Assembly: GCA_038900335.1 (NCBI GenBank)
Contig: JBBMRB010000010.1
Location: 85,213 to 149,212, forward strand
DNA: 64,000 nt
Direction of reading: 5' to 3'
Origin: Rs1 sp038900335
GTDB taxonomy: Bacteria > Pseudomonadota > Gammaproteobacteria > Pseudomonadales > Balneatricaceae
The notes under the pieces were generated by a model that was not told where the DNA came from, made no database searches, and saw only the letters and a program-made list of their open reading frames with translations. A program made the translations under genes and the position numbers. Each line of letters starts with the position of its first letter. The stretch's first letter is position 1. This document shows, one piece after another, positions 8,679 to 17,282 of this stretch.

Positions 8679-10859
8679 TTAGACAAGGTCAAAACGATCT
8701 GCGTTCATTACTTTATTCCAAGCGGATACGAAATCTGCCAAGAATTTTTCGCTAGCATCAGCACTGGCATAAACTTCAGCAATAGCGCGCAAAATAGAAT
8801 TAGATCCAAATAATAGATCGACATCTGTAGCGCTCCATTTAGCAGCTCCTGTTGCTAGATCATTACCTTGGTAAGCATTTTTACCAGTTTTGTTCCACTT
8901 AGTCGACATATCCAATAAATTGACAAAGAAATCATTTGTTAATGTTCCTGGTGTGTCAGTGAATACACCATTGGCAGTGCCATTGGTATTCGCATTTAAG
9001 ACCCGAAGGCCACCGATAAGTGCCGTCATCTGCGGTGCTGTTAAGCCAAGCAACTGGGCGCGGTCAACGAGTAAATCACCAGCTTGGAAATTTGTTTTCG
9101 TTGAAATGTAGTTGCGAAAGCCATCGGCAATCGGTTCAAGTACCGCAATTGATTCGATATCTGTTTGCTCTTGTAGAGCATCAGTACGACCCGCTGCAAA
9201 AGGTACTGTGATATTGCTACCGGCATCTTGCGCTGCTTTTTCAATAGCAGCGGCACCGCCAAGTACAATCAAATCCGCAAGTGACACTTGTTTGCTAGCA
9301 GATTTAGCATTAAATTCACTTTGTACGCCTTTGAGTGCCTTTAATACAATCGCAAGTTGTGCAGGGTTATTTACCTCCCAATCTTTTTGCGGCGCTAGAG
9401 CAATACGTGCACCATTGGCACCGCCACGTTTATCACTAGAGCGGAATGTCGCAGCAGATGACCAGGCAGTATTCACTAATTGTGATACCGATAAACCGGT
9501 CGCTAAAACCTTAGCTTTAAGCTCTGCGATGTCTGCATCATCAACAAGATCGTGATCAACAGCAGGTACAGGGTCCTGCCAAAGTTGCGGCTCACTAGGT
9601 ACTAATTTACCAAGGCTGCGGCTAAATGGCCCCATATCGCGATGGGTTAATTTGTACCATGCGCGAGCAAATGCATCTGCAAACTCTGCTGGATTTTTAT
9701 GAAAACGACGAGAGATCTTGCCGTATTCAGGGTCCATACGTAATGCTAAATCGCTGGTAAACATGATCGGCAAATGCGTTTTGCTGCCATCGTGAGCATC
9801 TGGAACATTGGCAGCTGAAGCATCAGTTGGGATCCACTGTATCGCACCGGCGGGGCTTCTTACCATATCCCAATCATAGCCAAATAGGATGTTGAAAAAA
9901 TTATTATCCCACTGTGTTGGCGTATTGGTCCAAGCGCCTTCTAAACCACTAGAGATAGTATCGCCACCTTTACCACTTTTGTAAGTGCTGCTCCAGCCCA
10001 GGCCTTGCTCTTCTAAACCAGCGCCTTCAGGCTCAGCGCCAACATTGGCAGCGTCACCCGCACCGTGGGCTTTACCGAAAGTGTGACCACCGGCAATTAA
10101 CGCCACTGTTTCTTCATCGTTCATTGCCATGCGCGCAAATGTCTCGCGAATATCACGAGCAGAGCCCAATACACTTGGCTCGCCATTTGGGCCTTCAGGG
10201 TTAACATAAATCAAACCCATTTGCACAGCAGCTAGGTTACCTTCTAGTTCACGGTCACCTTTGTAGCGCTCGTCATTTAGCCATTCGCCTTCAGGTCCCC
10301 AGTAAATATCTTCTTCAGGTTCCCAAATATCGGCGCGACCGCCAGCAAATCCAAAGGTTTTTAAGCCCATTGATTCTAGGGCAACGTTACCGGTTAAAAT
10401 CATCAAATCTGCCCATGAGATTTTTTTGCCGTATTTTTGTTTGATAGGCCACAATAATCGACGTGCTTTGTCTAAATTGACGTTGTCAGGCCAGCTGTTA
10501 AGCGGTGCGAAACGCTGGTTACCAGTACCGGCACCGCCGCGGCCATCACCGGTACGATAAGTCCCCGCACTGTGCCAAGCCATACGAATGAAGAATGGGC
10601 CGTAATGACCGTAATCTGCAGGCCACCACTCTTGTGAATCAGTCATTAATGCATGTAAATCCTTGATAACGGCATCTAGATCAAGTGTTTTAAATTCGTC
10701 AGCATAGTTAAAGTTCTCACCCATAGGGTCAGATTCATTGGTGTTCTGGTGCAGGATTTTTAGATTAACTTGATTAGGCCACCAATCAGAATTCTTCGAT
10801 GGTGCTGGTTTTTTATGATCACCGCCGCCCATTACTGGGCATTTTGAAATATCGCTCAT
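8679..10859 (-). CDS. katG: Catalase-peroxidase KatG
   Basis: Bifunctional haem catalase-peroxidase of about 726 aa, two fused peroxidase-like halves with only the first binding haem. The distal site RMAWHSAGTYR gives Arg92, Trp95 and His96. IYVNPEGPNG holds the Tyr, and ETFARMAMNDEE the Met, of the Met-Tyr-Trp adduct. ALIAGGHTFGKAHGAG holds the proximal His. No signal peptide is seen, so it acts in the cytoplasm against H2O2. ATG 10859 (MSDISKCPVM) is chosen because AGAGGA lies 9 nt upstream; the longer start at 10886 has no ribosome site. An OxyR-like half-site array and an FNR-type box lie 190-245 bp upstream. Confidence 0.97.
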   Translation of the reverse strand: MSDISKCPVMGGGDHKKPAPSKNSDWWPNQVNLKILHQNTNESDPMGENFNYADEFKTLDLDAVIKDLHALMTDSQEWWPADYGHYGPFFIRMAWHSAGTYRTGDGRGGAGTGNQRFAPLNSWPDNVNLDKARRLLWPIKQKYGKKISWADLMILTGNVALESMGLKTFGFAGGRADIWEPEEDIYWGPEGEWLNDERYKGDRELEGNLAAVQMGLIYVNPEGPNGEPSVLGSARDIRETFARMAMNDEETVALIAGGHTFGKAHGAGDAANVGAEPEGAGLEEQGLGWSSTYKSGKGGDTISSGLEGAWTNTPTQWDNNFFNILFGYDWDMVRSPAGAIQWIPTDASAANVPDAHDGSKTHLPIMFTSDLALRMDPEYGKISRRFHKNPAEFADAFARAWYKLTHRDMGPFSRSLGKLVPSEPQLWQDPVPAVDHDLVDDADIAELKAKVLATGLSVSQLVNTAWSSAATFRSSDKRGGANGARIALAPQKDWEVNNPAQLAIVLKALKGVQSEFNAKSASKQVSLADLIVLGGAAAIEKAAQDAGSNITVPFAAGRTDALQEQTDIESIAVLEPIADGFRNYISTKTNFQAGDLLVDRAQLLGLTAPQMTALIGGLRVLNANTNGTANGVFTDTPGTLTNDFFVNLLDMSTKWNKTGKNAYQGNDLATGAAKWSATDVDLLFGSNSILRAIAEVYASADASEKFLADFVSAWNKVMNADRFDLV

Positions 10860-11050
10860 GTCATTAATTCCTCTTGTTGTGTTCATTTATTAATTTCACT
10901 ATTTAAAATAACTGTCGGTTTATAATGCATACAAACTCGCTACTCACGTTATTCGCCAAGCGCCAAATTAATTTTGTGTGTTGGTTTAAGCAGTAATTTA
11001 TAGTAACACTGCGACTACACTTGCTCTAGTTAAGGATATTGATCAGCTTG

Positions 11051-11078
11051 ATAGCAAAAAACTATAGAAAGGCTATAG
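11051..11078. promoter_or_regulatory. OxyR-like half-site array
   Basis: ATAG-N7-CTAT (11051-11065) matches the half of the OxyR consensus ATAGntnnnanCTAT in spacing. CTATAG recurs at 11062 and 11073, giving 11-bp periodicity. The fourth element is poor, so this is a partial match. Placement upstream of katG, a classic OxyR target, supports it. Confidence 0.4.
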
Positions 11079-11088
11079 TTAACAGTTT

Positions 11089-11102
11089 TTGATTAAAATC
11101 AA
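11089..11102. promoter_or_regulatory. FNR/Anr-type box
   Basis: TTGAT-TAAA-ATCAA is a perfect match to the FNR/Anr consensus TTGAT-N4-ATCAA. It lies 230 bp from katG and 219 bp from the exporter start, so the target is uncertain. Oxygen control of katG or of the Fe-S/glutathione exporter would both make sense. Confidence 0.45.
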
Positions 11103-11320
11103 GGGTGTTAGGCGCTAGTCTTTAATCGTAAAATCGCTGAAATACCGCTATCTATACGTAAAAAATAGGCTTTTGGTTGCATCGCTATGTGAATAATCAC
11201 TGAAAAGTAATGAAAATCAGCTAAAATGTTACACCTTTTGCTAAATGTTAAAACCTGTGTTCTAACATTAGTAGCCGTTGGCGCTACACTGTTAATAAAC
11301 CGGTCTATCGAGTAATATTT

Positions 11321-13117
11321 TTGAAAACTGATACACAAGATTCAACATTGAATGCCTCGTCATTGCAAATAATTCGCCGTGTTGTGCCCTACCTATGGCC
11401 TAAGTCTGATAATTCGGTACGCGTTAGAGTAGTGCTATCTATCACGATGTTGATCTTGGCCAAGCTGATTGCGGTGGCTACCCCATTTTTCTATAAAGAG
11501 GCGGTCGATGCATTGACCGCGAGCGATCAATCTTCACGCTGGTTATTAGCGATAGGTGGTAGCGGTTTAGTGATTGCCTATGGGGTATCAAGGCAACTCA
11601 ATATCTTATTTCAGCAATTAAGAGACCTTATTTTTGTCAGTGTAGGCCAAGGTGCTCTACGTGCGATTTCACTACAGACTATCTCCCATATCCATCAGTT
11701 ATCTATGCGCTATCATATCAGCAGGAAAACCGGTGGTTTGAGCCGTATTATTGAGCGCGGTGTCAAAGGCGTCAGTTTTTTATTGCGCTTTATGTTGTTC
11801 AATATAGGGCCGCTGATTTTAGAGCTGGTGATGATATCTATCATCCTCGTTACCTTTTTTGATGCCTGGTATTTGTTAATTGTGGCAATAACAGTGCTCA
11901 GTTACGTATGGTTCACCACGGTTGTGACTAATTGGCGCTTATCTATACGCAAAGAAATGAATGATAAAGACCGCGATGCCAACCAAAAAGCGGTCGATAG
12001 CTTATTAAATTTTGAAACCGTGAAATATTTTAACGCACAACAAATGGAAGTTGAGCGCTACGATATATCGATGAAAGGCTATGAAGCAGCATCAGTTAAA
12101 ACGGTTAAATCATTAGCATTACTAAACTTTGGTCAGGGCTTGATTTTAAATGGCGGCTTAGTAACTGCACTACTCCTAGCTGCTAGTGATGTAGCGGCAG
12201 GGCGCTTAAGTGTCGGTGAGTTTGTGATGGTAAATGCCTATATGATGCAAGTGATGCAGCCGTTAGGTCTGCTCGGTTTTGTCTATCGAGAAATACGCCA
12301 ATCATTAATAGATATGCAAGAGATGTTTGGCTTATTAGAGCAACCTGCTGAAATAGCGGATAAGCCAGGGGCTGTTGATCTTGCGATAAAAGATGCCAGT
12401 ATTGAATTTGTAAACGTCGACTTTTGCTATCAAACTGAAAGGCCTATTTTAAAAAAATTGAATTTAAAGATTAAAGGGGGCCAAAGTGTGGCGATAGTCG
12501 GAGCTTCAGGTTCTGGTAAATCAACCATTGGCCGGCTATTGTTTAGGTTTTATGATGTCAGTGCGGGCGCGCTGTTGATTGATGGTCAAGATGTGCGAGA
12601 TATTAGCCAGGCGAGCCTGCAAAAAAACATTGGGGTGGTGCCTCAAGATACAGTACTTTTTAACGATACTATTTTTTATAATATCAGTTATGGTGATCCC
12701 AGTGCGAGTATAGCAGAAGTAGAAGTGGCGGCAAAAGCGGCGAGAGTACACGATTTTATCTTACAACTGCCTGATGGTTATCAAACTAAAGTTGGGGAGC
12801 GCGGGCTTAAATTATCTGGCGGTGAAAAGCAGCGCGTAGGTATCGCTCGTACCATCTTGAAAAACGCACCTATCTTGTTGTTAGATGAAGCGACGTCAGC
12901 ACTTGATACTAAAACAGAGCGAGATATTCAATATAGCTTGCAGCAGCTGAGCAGGGACAGAACTGTGGTTATTATTGCTCATCGTTTATCCACCGTCGTC
13001 GATGCAGATACTATCGTGGTGTTAGAGCACGGCGAGGTGGTAGAAAGTGGTAGCCATCAGCAGCTATTAGCTTTAAATGGTCGCTATCAGCAAATGTGGC
13101 GTAATCAGGAACAGTAA
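11321..13117 (+). CDS. Atm1/HMT1-type ABC exporter (fused permease-ATPase)
   Basis: Half-transporter of 598 aa that works as a homodimer in the inner membrane. An N-terminal six-helix exporter domain (about residues 20-330) is followed by the ATPase: Walker A GASGSGKST, signature LSGGEKQR, Walker B ILLLDEATSALD and switch HRLS. The stretch RKTGGLSRIIERGVKG and FLLRFMLFN is typical of the Atm1/ABCB7 family, whose members export glutathione-linked or metal-related compounds and support Fe-S and heavy-metal homeostasis. The start is TTG at 11321: the frame upstream is closed at 11249 with no ATG or GTG in between, and the next Met lies inside the first helix. It is divergent from katG. Confidence 0.9.
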   Translation: MKTDTQDSTLNASSLQIIRRVVPYLWPKSDNSVRVRVVLSITMLILAKLIAVATPFFYKEAVDALTASDQSSRWLLAIGGSGLVIAYGVSRQLNILFQQLRDLIFVSVGQGALRAISLQTISHIHQLSMRYHISRKTGGLSRIIERGVKGVSFLLRFMLFNIGPLILELVMISIILVTFFDAWYLLIVAITVLSYVWFTTVVTNWRLSIRKEMNDKDRDANQKAVDSLLNFETVKYFNAQQMEVERYDISMKGYEAASVKTVKSLALLNFGQGLILNGGLVTALLLAASDVAAGRLSVGEFVMVNAYMMQVMQPLGLLGFVYREIRQSLIDMQEMFGLLEQPAEIADKPGAVDLAIKDASIEFVNVDFCYQTERPILKKLNLKIKGGQSVAIVGASGSGKSTIGRLLFRFYDVSAGALLIDGQDVRDISQASLQKNIGVVPQDTVLFNDTIFYNISYGDPSASIAEVEVAAKAARVHDFILQLPDGYQTKVGERGLKLSGGEKQRVGIARTILKNAPILLLDEATSALDTKTERDIQYSLQQLSRDRTVVIIAHRLSTVVDADTIVVLEHGEVVESGSHQQLLALNGRYQQMWRNQEQ

Positions 13118-13152
13118 TACGGGCTGTTTATTGTGTTAGCAATTAATTTACA

Positions 13153-13187
13153 GCCAACAACGCGTTGAGCTTGGTCACGTTGTTGGC
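13153..13187 (+). terminator. Stem-loop after the Atm1-type gene
   Basis: Perfect 10-bp stem GCCAACAACG / CGTTGTTGGC with a 15-nt loop, 35 bp after the exporter stop. There is no strong T tract, so it may act with the adjacent hairpin. Confidence 0.55.
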
Positions 13188-13193
13188 GTAAAT

Positions 13194-13231
13194 AAGCGAT
13201 ACACAGACGTTTAATGCTCTGTGTATCGCTT
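13194..13231 (-). terminator. Terminator hairpin overlapping the nhaD stop
   Basis: Perfect 13-bp stem AAGCGATACACAG / CTGTGTATCGCTT. It overlaps the first bases of the nhaD stop codon and is followed on the minus strand by a short T-rich run. It probably ends nhaD transcription. Confidence 0.6.
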
Positions 13232-14471
13232 AGTACAATAGTTTACCTACCATTAAACTGCCGACATAGCCCACTGAATAAGTCACTAGCAGATAGAAGA
13301 AGTAGCGCATATAGGAGAAAAAGTTAATTTCTTTTACTTTACTCATGGCAACAATACCCGCTGCTGAACCTATAATTAGTAGCGAGCCACCAACACCAAC
13401 AGCGTAAGTAAGTGATAACCAGTGCTCTGGTTGCATTGTAATGGTTGATTTTAATACAGCTGCAGTTAATGGTACGTTATCAACGAGTGATGAGATTAAG
13501 CCCATCGTGAAATTAGCGTATTCAACCGGAATATACTGGTACAGTTTGACCATAGAATCGAGCACACCAATTTCTTTTAGCATGCCGACTAATAATAAAA
13601 TACCTAAGAAAAATAGCAGGGTGTCGTATTCAATAACGCGTAGATAATCTAAAAAATTGTCTCTTTTATCGCCGCGGTAAAAAATGCGGCCAACTAAAAA
13701 CATGATCGATAAACCAAATAAGAAAGTCAGCACTGGCGGTATTTGTGCATAGACATTGAGCACGATAGTCGAAAGAATCGTCAGTATAAAAATAGCGGCA
13801 ATGCGCTTGCCAACTAAGTCTTCCCTACGCTTTTCTTTTTGAATTTCAATGGTGCCTTGCAGCGAAAAGGAAAAGAGGGTTGTTAGCAATAAGACGCTGA
13901 TTAAAGATGGCACAGCTAACCAGAGTAAATCTTGTATCGCCACTTTGTTTTCAAGGAAAATCATTAATGTTGTGACATCACCTGTAATCAGGGCGACACC
14001 ACCGGAGTTAACTGAGAAGACGACCAGCACAGCGAATTTTAATGTTTTCTCAGGCGGTAATTTTAATGACAGTACTAAGGTGATGGATACCAGAGTCGCT
14101 GTAATATTGTCTGATAGAGAGGAGAAGGTAAAAGAGAAAAGGGCGACTAAAAACAGTAGCGCTTTTTCGCTGATTTTATCGGGCAATATGGCATAAATCA
14201 TCGACTCTATCAGGCCTTGATGATTCAGGTATGCAACGAATGTCATTGCCGCCATGAGGAATAGCCATAAAGTTGCTATTTCCAATAAGTTTTCATTAAA
14301 TGCTAAATGTATGTCTTCTCGGTTTAAGCCGTGCTGTGGAAAAATAAACAATATAATCCAGCTTAAAGCTCCTAGAAACAGAGTGGTTTTTGCTTTATTT
14401 ATATGAATTACTTCTTCAAGAACAATAGATAAAAAGGCGAGAACAGCTAATGAGATCAATAAGATCTGCAT
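13230..14471 (-). CDS. nhaD: NhaD-type Na+/H+ antiporter
   Basis: Inner-membrane antiporter of 413 aa with about 11-12 hydrophobic segments, member of the NhaD/arsenite-permease superfamily. The two inverted-repeat signatures are visible: SSLSDNITATL (about 117-127) in the first half and SSLVDNVPLTAAV (about 317-329) in the second. These hold the conserved Asp-Asn pairs of NhaD. NhaD expels Na+ or Li+ in marine and halophilic bacteria, fitting a marine host. A near-perfect GGAGGT lies 6 nt before ATG 14471. It follows the eptA/two-component operon on the same strand after 130 bp, and is probably a separate unit. Confidence 0.9.
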   Translation of the reverse strand: MQILLISLAVLAFLSIVLEEVIHINKAKTTLFLGALSWIILFIFPQHGLNREDIHLAFNENLLEIATLWLFLMAAMTFVAYLNHQGLIESMIYAILPDKISEKALLFLVALFSFTFSSLSDNITATLVSITLVLSLKLPPEKTLKFAVLVVFSVNSGGVALITGDVTTLMIFLENKVAIQDLLWLAVPSLISVLLLTTLFSFSLQGTIEIQKEKRREDLVGKRIAAIFILTILSTIVLNVYAQIPPVLTFLFGLSIMFLVGRIFYRGDKRDNFLDYLRVIEYDTLLFFLGILLLVGMLKEIGVLDSMVKLYQYIPVEYANFTMGLISSLVDNVPLTAAVLKSTITMQPEHWLSLTYAVGVGGSLLIIGSAAGIVAMSKVKEINFFSYMRYFFYLLVTYSVGYVGSLMVGKLLY

Positions 14472-14601
14472 GAAAACCTCCGATATCAGGGTATCGTTTA
14501 TAGGGTTAAGTTTATCAAGGGTAAGGGCAAAACTTGCGTGTTCAGAAGTTTAGAGTAAGTAAACAGAAAAGCAATAGCTTTACTCTACTATCAAGAAATA
14601 C

Positions 14602-15858
14602 CTATACTTGGCCAGTATTTTGCTTTTTGTTAGTGGTGTTAATAGGCTTTTCAGTGCGGTCATTAAAACGAATGTTAACGCTAAAGCTCGCTTGTTGTGC
14701 ATCGATAGTGAGTGGCCATTGGTTGGCGTCACAAATGCGCTGCACTATTTGTAAGCCGATGCCTTTTTCTTTAAAACACTGCGCTAGCGAATGATGATTA
14801 CTAATAGTAAGAGCGTGTTGATCTGCTGATATTTTAATGTTGCCATCACCATGTCTTAGGGCATTGCGCAATAAGTTTTCAATAACCATGGTTAGCATAA
14901 CCGGTTTTAGCTGCCAGCTGAATTCAACAAAATGTGTGCTGATCATTGGTTTTTCGTGCTCTGCTAGGGTGTCTTTTATTTGCTCAATTAAGGTTTCTAG
15001 CGAGTGATTATCAACTGACTCATTATCAAAAGTGGTTTGGCTCTTATCTTCTCGTCCTAACCATAGAAACATTTCAATTAAACTGCTCATGCGCTGGGTG
15101 GCGATTTCCATACGCTTAAGAATGCGTAAGTTAATAGCAGATGGCGGCAGTGTCTTGGTCAATAAATCTAGGTTGCCGCGAATAATGGTGACCGGTGTTC
15201 TGAGCTCGTGACTGGCAAAACGTGTAAAATCTTGCTCACGCTGGGTGTACTTGCGCATTTTAATAATTAAATTACTAAAGTGATTACTGAGCTGGCCTAT
15301 TTCATCATCGCGATCAAGTAAGGGTAGCTGATTGGAATTGATATTTAAGTTACGTACTCTCTCCTGTAATTCTATCACCGGTAATGTCAGTCTTTTGGCC
15401 ATAAATAACACTAAAAACACCACAATACAGGTGGTCAGTATTGCCGCTAAGATAACAAAGAGAATATCTTCAAACTCCTCTTCGACAAAGGATTGCTGCT
15501 GCTCAAAGCCTAGTCTTAAATAATATAGCTCACGGCTGTGACTGTGTTGCCCGATGATCAATAAGCTGTTGTCTTTGAGCTGGTGGACACCGTTAGTTGC
15601 ATATTCGCTAAACTCTGCAGGTAGCTCACTCGCTGTTGAATAGAGCTCATACCCTGGGTTTTTAATGGTGTTTTTAGCAAATTCGCCTGCTTTGATAGAC
15701 TCAACTATCTGCTGTTTCAAGGGCGAGGGAAGCTTAGTTTGATCACTCGCTTCTATATATTCAATGAGTAACCAAAAGACAGCTAAGGTGACTAAGATAA
15801 GCACGAAGGTGTAACCTGTGATGGCAAAAATAAATCGGCGTCTATAACTTAACTTCAT
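14602..15858 (-). CDS. Sensor histidine kinase with degenerate G1 box
   Basis: Membrane kinase of 418 aa. Transmembrane helices at about 10-31 and 131-153 flank a roughly 100-residue periplasmic sensor. A HAMP domain follows, then the phospho-acceptor FASHELRTPVTII with His217. The N box is ENLLRNALRHGDG. The usual DxGxG G1 box is replaced by SNHHS, while the G2 box KGIGLQIV is present, so the ATP-binding domain is compact. Its start overlaps the response regulator stop (ATGA), so the pair is coupled. Position after eptA and a PAP2 phosphatase suggests it senses envelope or cationic-peptide stress, like the PmrB/CarS kinases (inference). Confidence 0.9.
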   Translation of the reverse strand: MKLSYRRRFIFAITGYTFVLILVTLAVFWLLIEYIEASDQTKLPSPLKQQIVESIKAGEFAKNTIKNPGYELYSTASELPAEFSEYATNGVHQLKDNSLLIIGQHSHSRELYYLRLGFEQQQSFVEEEFEDILFVILAAILTTCIVVFLVLFMAKRLTLPVIELQERVRNLNINSNQLPLLDRDDEIGQLSNHFSNLIIKMRKYTQREQDFTRFASHELRTPVTIIRGNLDLLTKTLPPSAINLRILKRMEIATQRMSSLIEMFLWLGREDKSQTTFDNESVDNHSLETLIEQIKDTLAEHEKPMISTHFVEFSWQLKPVMLTMVIENLLRNALRHGDGNIKISADQHALTISNHHSLAQCFKEKGIGLQIVQRICDANQWPLTIDAQQASFSVNIRFNDRTEKPINTTNKKQNTGQV

Positions 15859-16538
15859 TCATTTATCTCACGGGCTAGCATTAACTTGTAACCCTGATTG
15901 CGTACCGTTTTTAGGATATCGTAAGGGTAGGGCTTATCGACTATCTGACGCAACTGGTACAAATGGCTGCGAAAAGAGTCACTATCAGGTGGCTCGCCCT
16001 GCCATATATCATACTCTAACTGCTCTCGCGTGACGATTTTAGGTGCCTGTGTGATCAGTTGCTTAAGTAGTTTGTACTGTATTTGGTTAAGGTTGAGTAA
16101 CTGAGCACTGCGGTATATCTGTTTGCTGTCTAAATCGATCAGTAATTCACCGTATTGTACTTGGCTGATAGATTGTCTCGATACTCGCTTGCTCAGCGCC
16201 TGGATGCGGCACAACAATTCATCCATGGCGAATGGCTTCACCAAATAATCATCAGCACCGGCATTAAAGCCAATAATTTTATCATCTAAAGTATCTCGTG
16301 CAGTGAGGAAGATGATAGGGGTAGTGCAGCCATGAGCTCTGATTTTCTGGCATGTGGCAATGCCGTTTAGTTTTGGCATCATCACATCTAATACGATGAC
16401 GTCGTAGTTGTTTTTTTGCACTAGCGCTAGCGCTTGCTCACCATTGTAGGCGCAATCGGCAATAATGTTGTCCAAGCTTAACTGATCGGCAATGGTGGTG
16501 AGTATATCTACTTCATCATCTACTATTAAAACCTGCAT
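15855..16538 (-). CDS. OmpR-family response regulator
   Basis: Two-domain regulator of 227 aa. The receiver (about 1-118) has the acidic pair in LIVDDEVD, phospho-acceptor Asp51 in VIVLDVMMPKLNG, Thr in IIFLTARD and Lys in YLVKPFA. The C-terminal winged helix (about 128-222) ends with the wing motif TVRNQGYKL. It is the partner of the kinase it overlaps by 4 bp, and starts 1 bp after the PAP2 stop. PmrA-like control of lipid A modification genes is likely by context. The 11-bp-phased repeats at 17231-17282 are a candidate binding site. Confidence 0.92.
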   Translation of the reverse strand: MQVLIVDDEVDILTTIADQLSLDNIIADCAYNGEQALALVQKNNYDVIVLDVMMPKLNGIATCQKIRAHGCTTPIIFLTARDTLDDKIIGFNAGADDYLVKPFAMDELLCRIQALSKRVSRQSISQVQYGELLIDLDSKQIYRSAQLLNLNQIQYKLLKQLITQAPKIVTREQLEYDIWQGEPPDSDSFRSHLYQLRQIVDKPYPYDILKTVRNQGYKLMLAREINE

Positions 16539-16539
16539 G

Positions 16540-17220
16540 CTATGCCTTTTTCTGCCTTGTCATTAACGGGGAAAATATACTGGCAATAGACCAGCAAATA
16601 CCGAGTGTCCAGAGATCATGTGATAGAAAATGAGCTCCTCGCAATTGTTGAGTAAACCCTAAAATCAAGCCTACTATTAATACAAAAGCCAAGCCATAGT
16701 AGCGATAACTTGGTGCGTATCGTTTTAGTAAATAAAAGATACCTAGCCAAGCATAGCCTGAGCTTGCGTGCCCCGCCGGGAAGCAACTGACACTTGGGTA
16801 GCTACTCGGCCTGCTTTGATAGGCCGAATAATAGCTGAGGTCACCACCAAAATTTTGGATATTCCAAGGGCAGTCAACTTGCGTTATTTTTTTTAATAAT
16901 GCGATCACTAGCACTGATAATATCGCACTCAGCAACAGATAACCAAGTGCTGAGCTCTGAATATAAGGTGGTGAGTATTTAAAGCTAGCAAGCCATAGAG
17001 CCAATAGAGCGATAGTCAGTATGGTCAGCGTTTGCCTGGCACCAGTGTGCAGTATGTTTTCTAGTAACCAGTGGCTTTTTAAGGCCCATTGATCACCCTG
17101 TAAATGGTAAATAAATGTTGCTAATTTAAGGTCAATATTAAAAAAATCGATAGCCGTTAATGCCAGCGCAATAAAGATGATAGGGCTAATGAGGTGGTGA
17201 TACCAGTATCGCATAGTCAT
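16540..17220 (-). CDS. PAP2-superfamily membrane phosphatase
   Basis: Integral membrane phosphatase of 226 aa with about six helices. The three phosphatase motifs are KITQVDCPW (about residue 110, with Cys where classic members have Arg), CFPAGHASSG (catalytic His) and RGAHFLSHD (nucleophile His). Family members remove phosphate from lipid A, undecaprenyl-PP or phosphatidylglycerol phosphate in the periplasm. Being between eptA and a two-component system it may act on lipid A (LpxE- or LpxT-like) or recycle lipid carriers. The substrate is not determined by sequence. It starts 43 bp after eptA, and that short gap contains the phased repeats. Confidence 0.88.
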   Translation of the reverse strand: MTMRYWYHHLISPIIFIALALTAIDFFNIDLKLATFIYHLQGDQWALKSHWLLENILHTGARQTLTILTIALLALWLASFKYSPPYIQSSALGYLLLSAILSVLVIALLKKITQVDCPWNIQNFGGDLSYYSAYQSRPSSYPSVSCFPAGHASSGYAWLGIFYLLKRYAPSYRYYGLAFVLIVGLILGFTQQLRGAHFLSHDLWTLGICWSIASIFSPLMTRQKKA

Positions 17221-17230
17221 TGATGATCGA

Positions 17231-17282
17231 ATTATAGTTGTATTATAGTTGAGTTATAGTGAATTATAGTTCAGCGATAGTT
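17231..17282. repeat. 11-bp-phased TTATAGTT repeats (candidate response-regulator site)
   Basis: ATTATAGTT occurs at 17231, 17242 and 17263, with GTTATAGTGA at 17253 and a partial GATAGTT at 17276. The spacing is 10-11 bp, one helical turn, as OmpR-family dimers use for tandem binding. The array spans the end of eptA and the gap before the PAP2 gene. GTTATAGTGA is repeated exactly at 18935-18944 just upstream of eptA. A role in autoregulation is inference. Confidence 0.45.

Larger units (their letters stand above)
10860..11320. other. Divergent regulatory region katG / Atm1-type exporter
   Basis: About 460 bp without a convincing gene. A 76-codon frame on the minus strand at 11108-11338 has no family match and no ribosome site that I can see. 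The region holds an OxyR-like array (11051-11078) and an FNR/Anr-type palindrome (11089-11102). Confidence 0.5.

Noticed and set aside
11108..11338. 76-codon frame on the minus strand in the katG/Atm1 gap
   Set aside because: No family resemblance, no ribosome site, and it overlaps the exporter start; the region is better explained as regulatory.
14534..14794. 86-codon plus-strand frame over the kinase 3' end
   Set aside because: Antisense to the conserved G2 box region of the kinase; no ribosome site.
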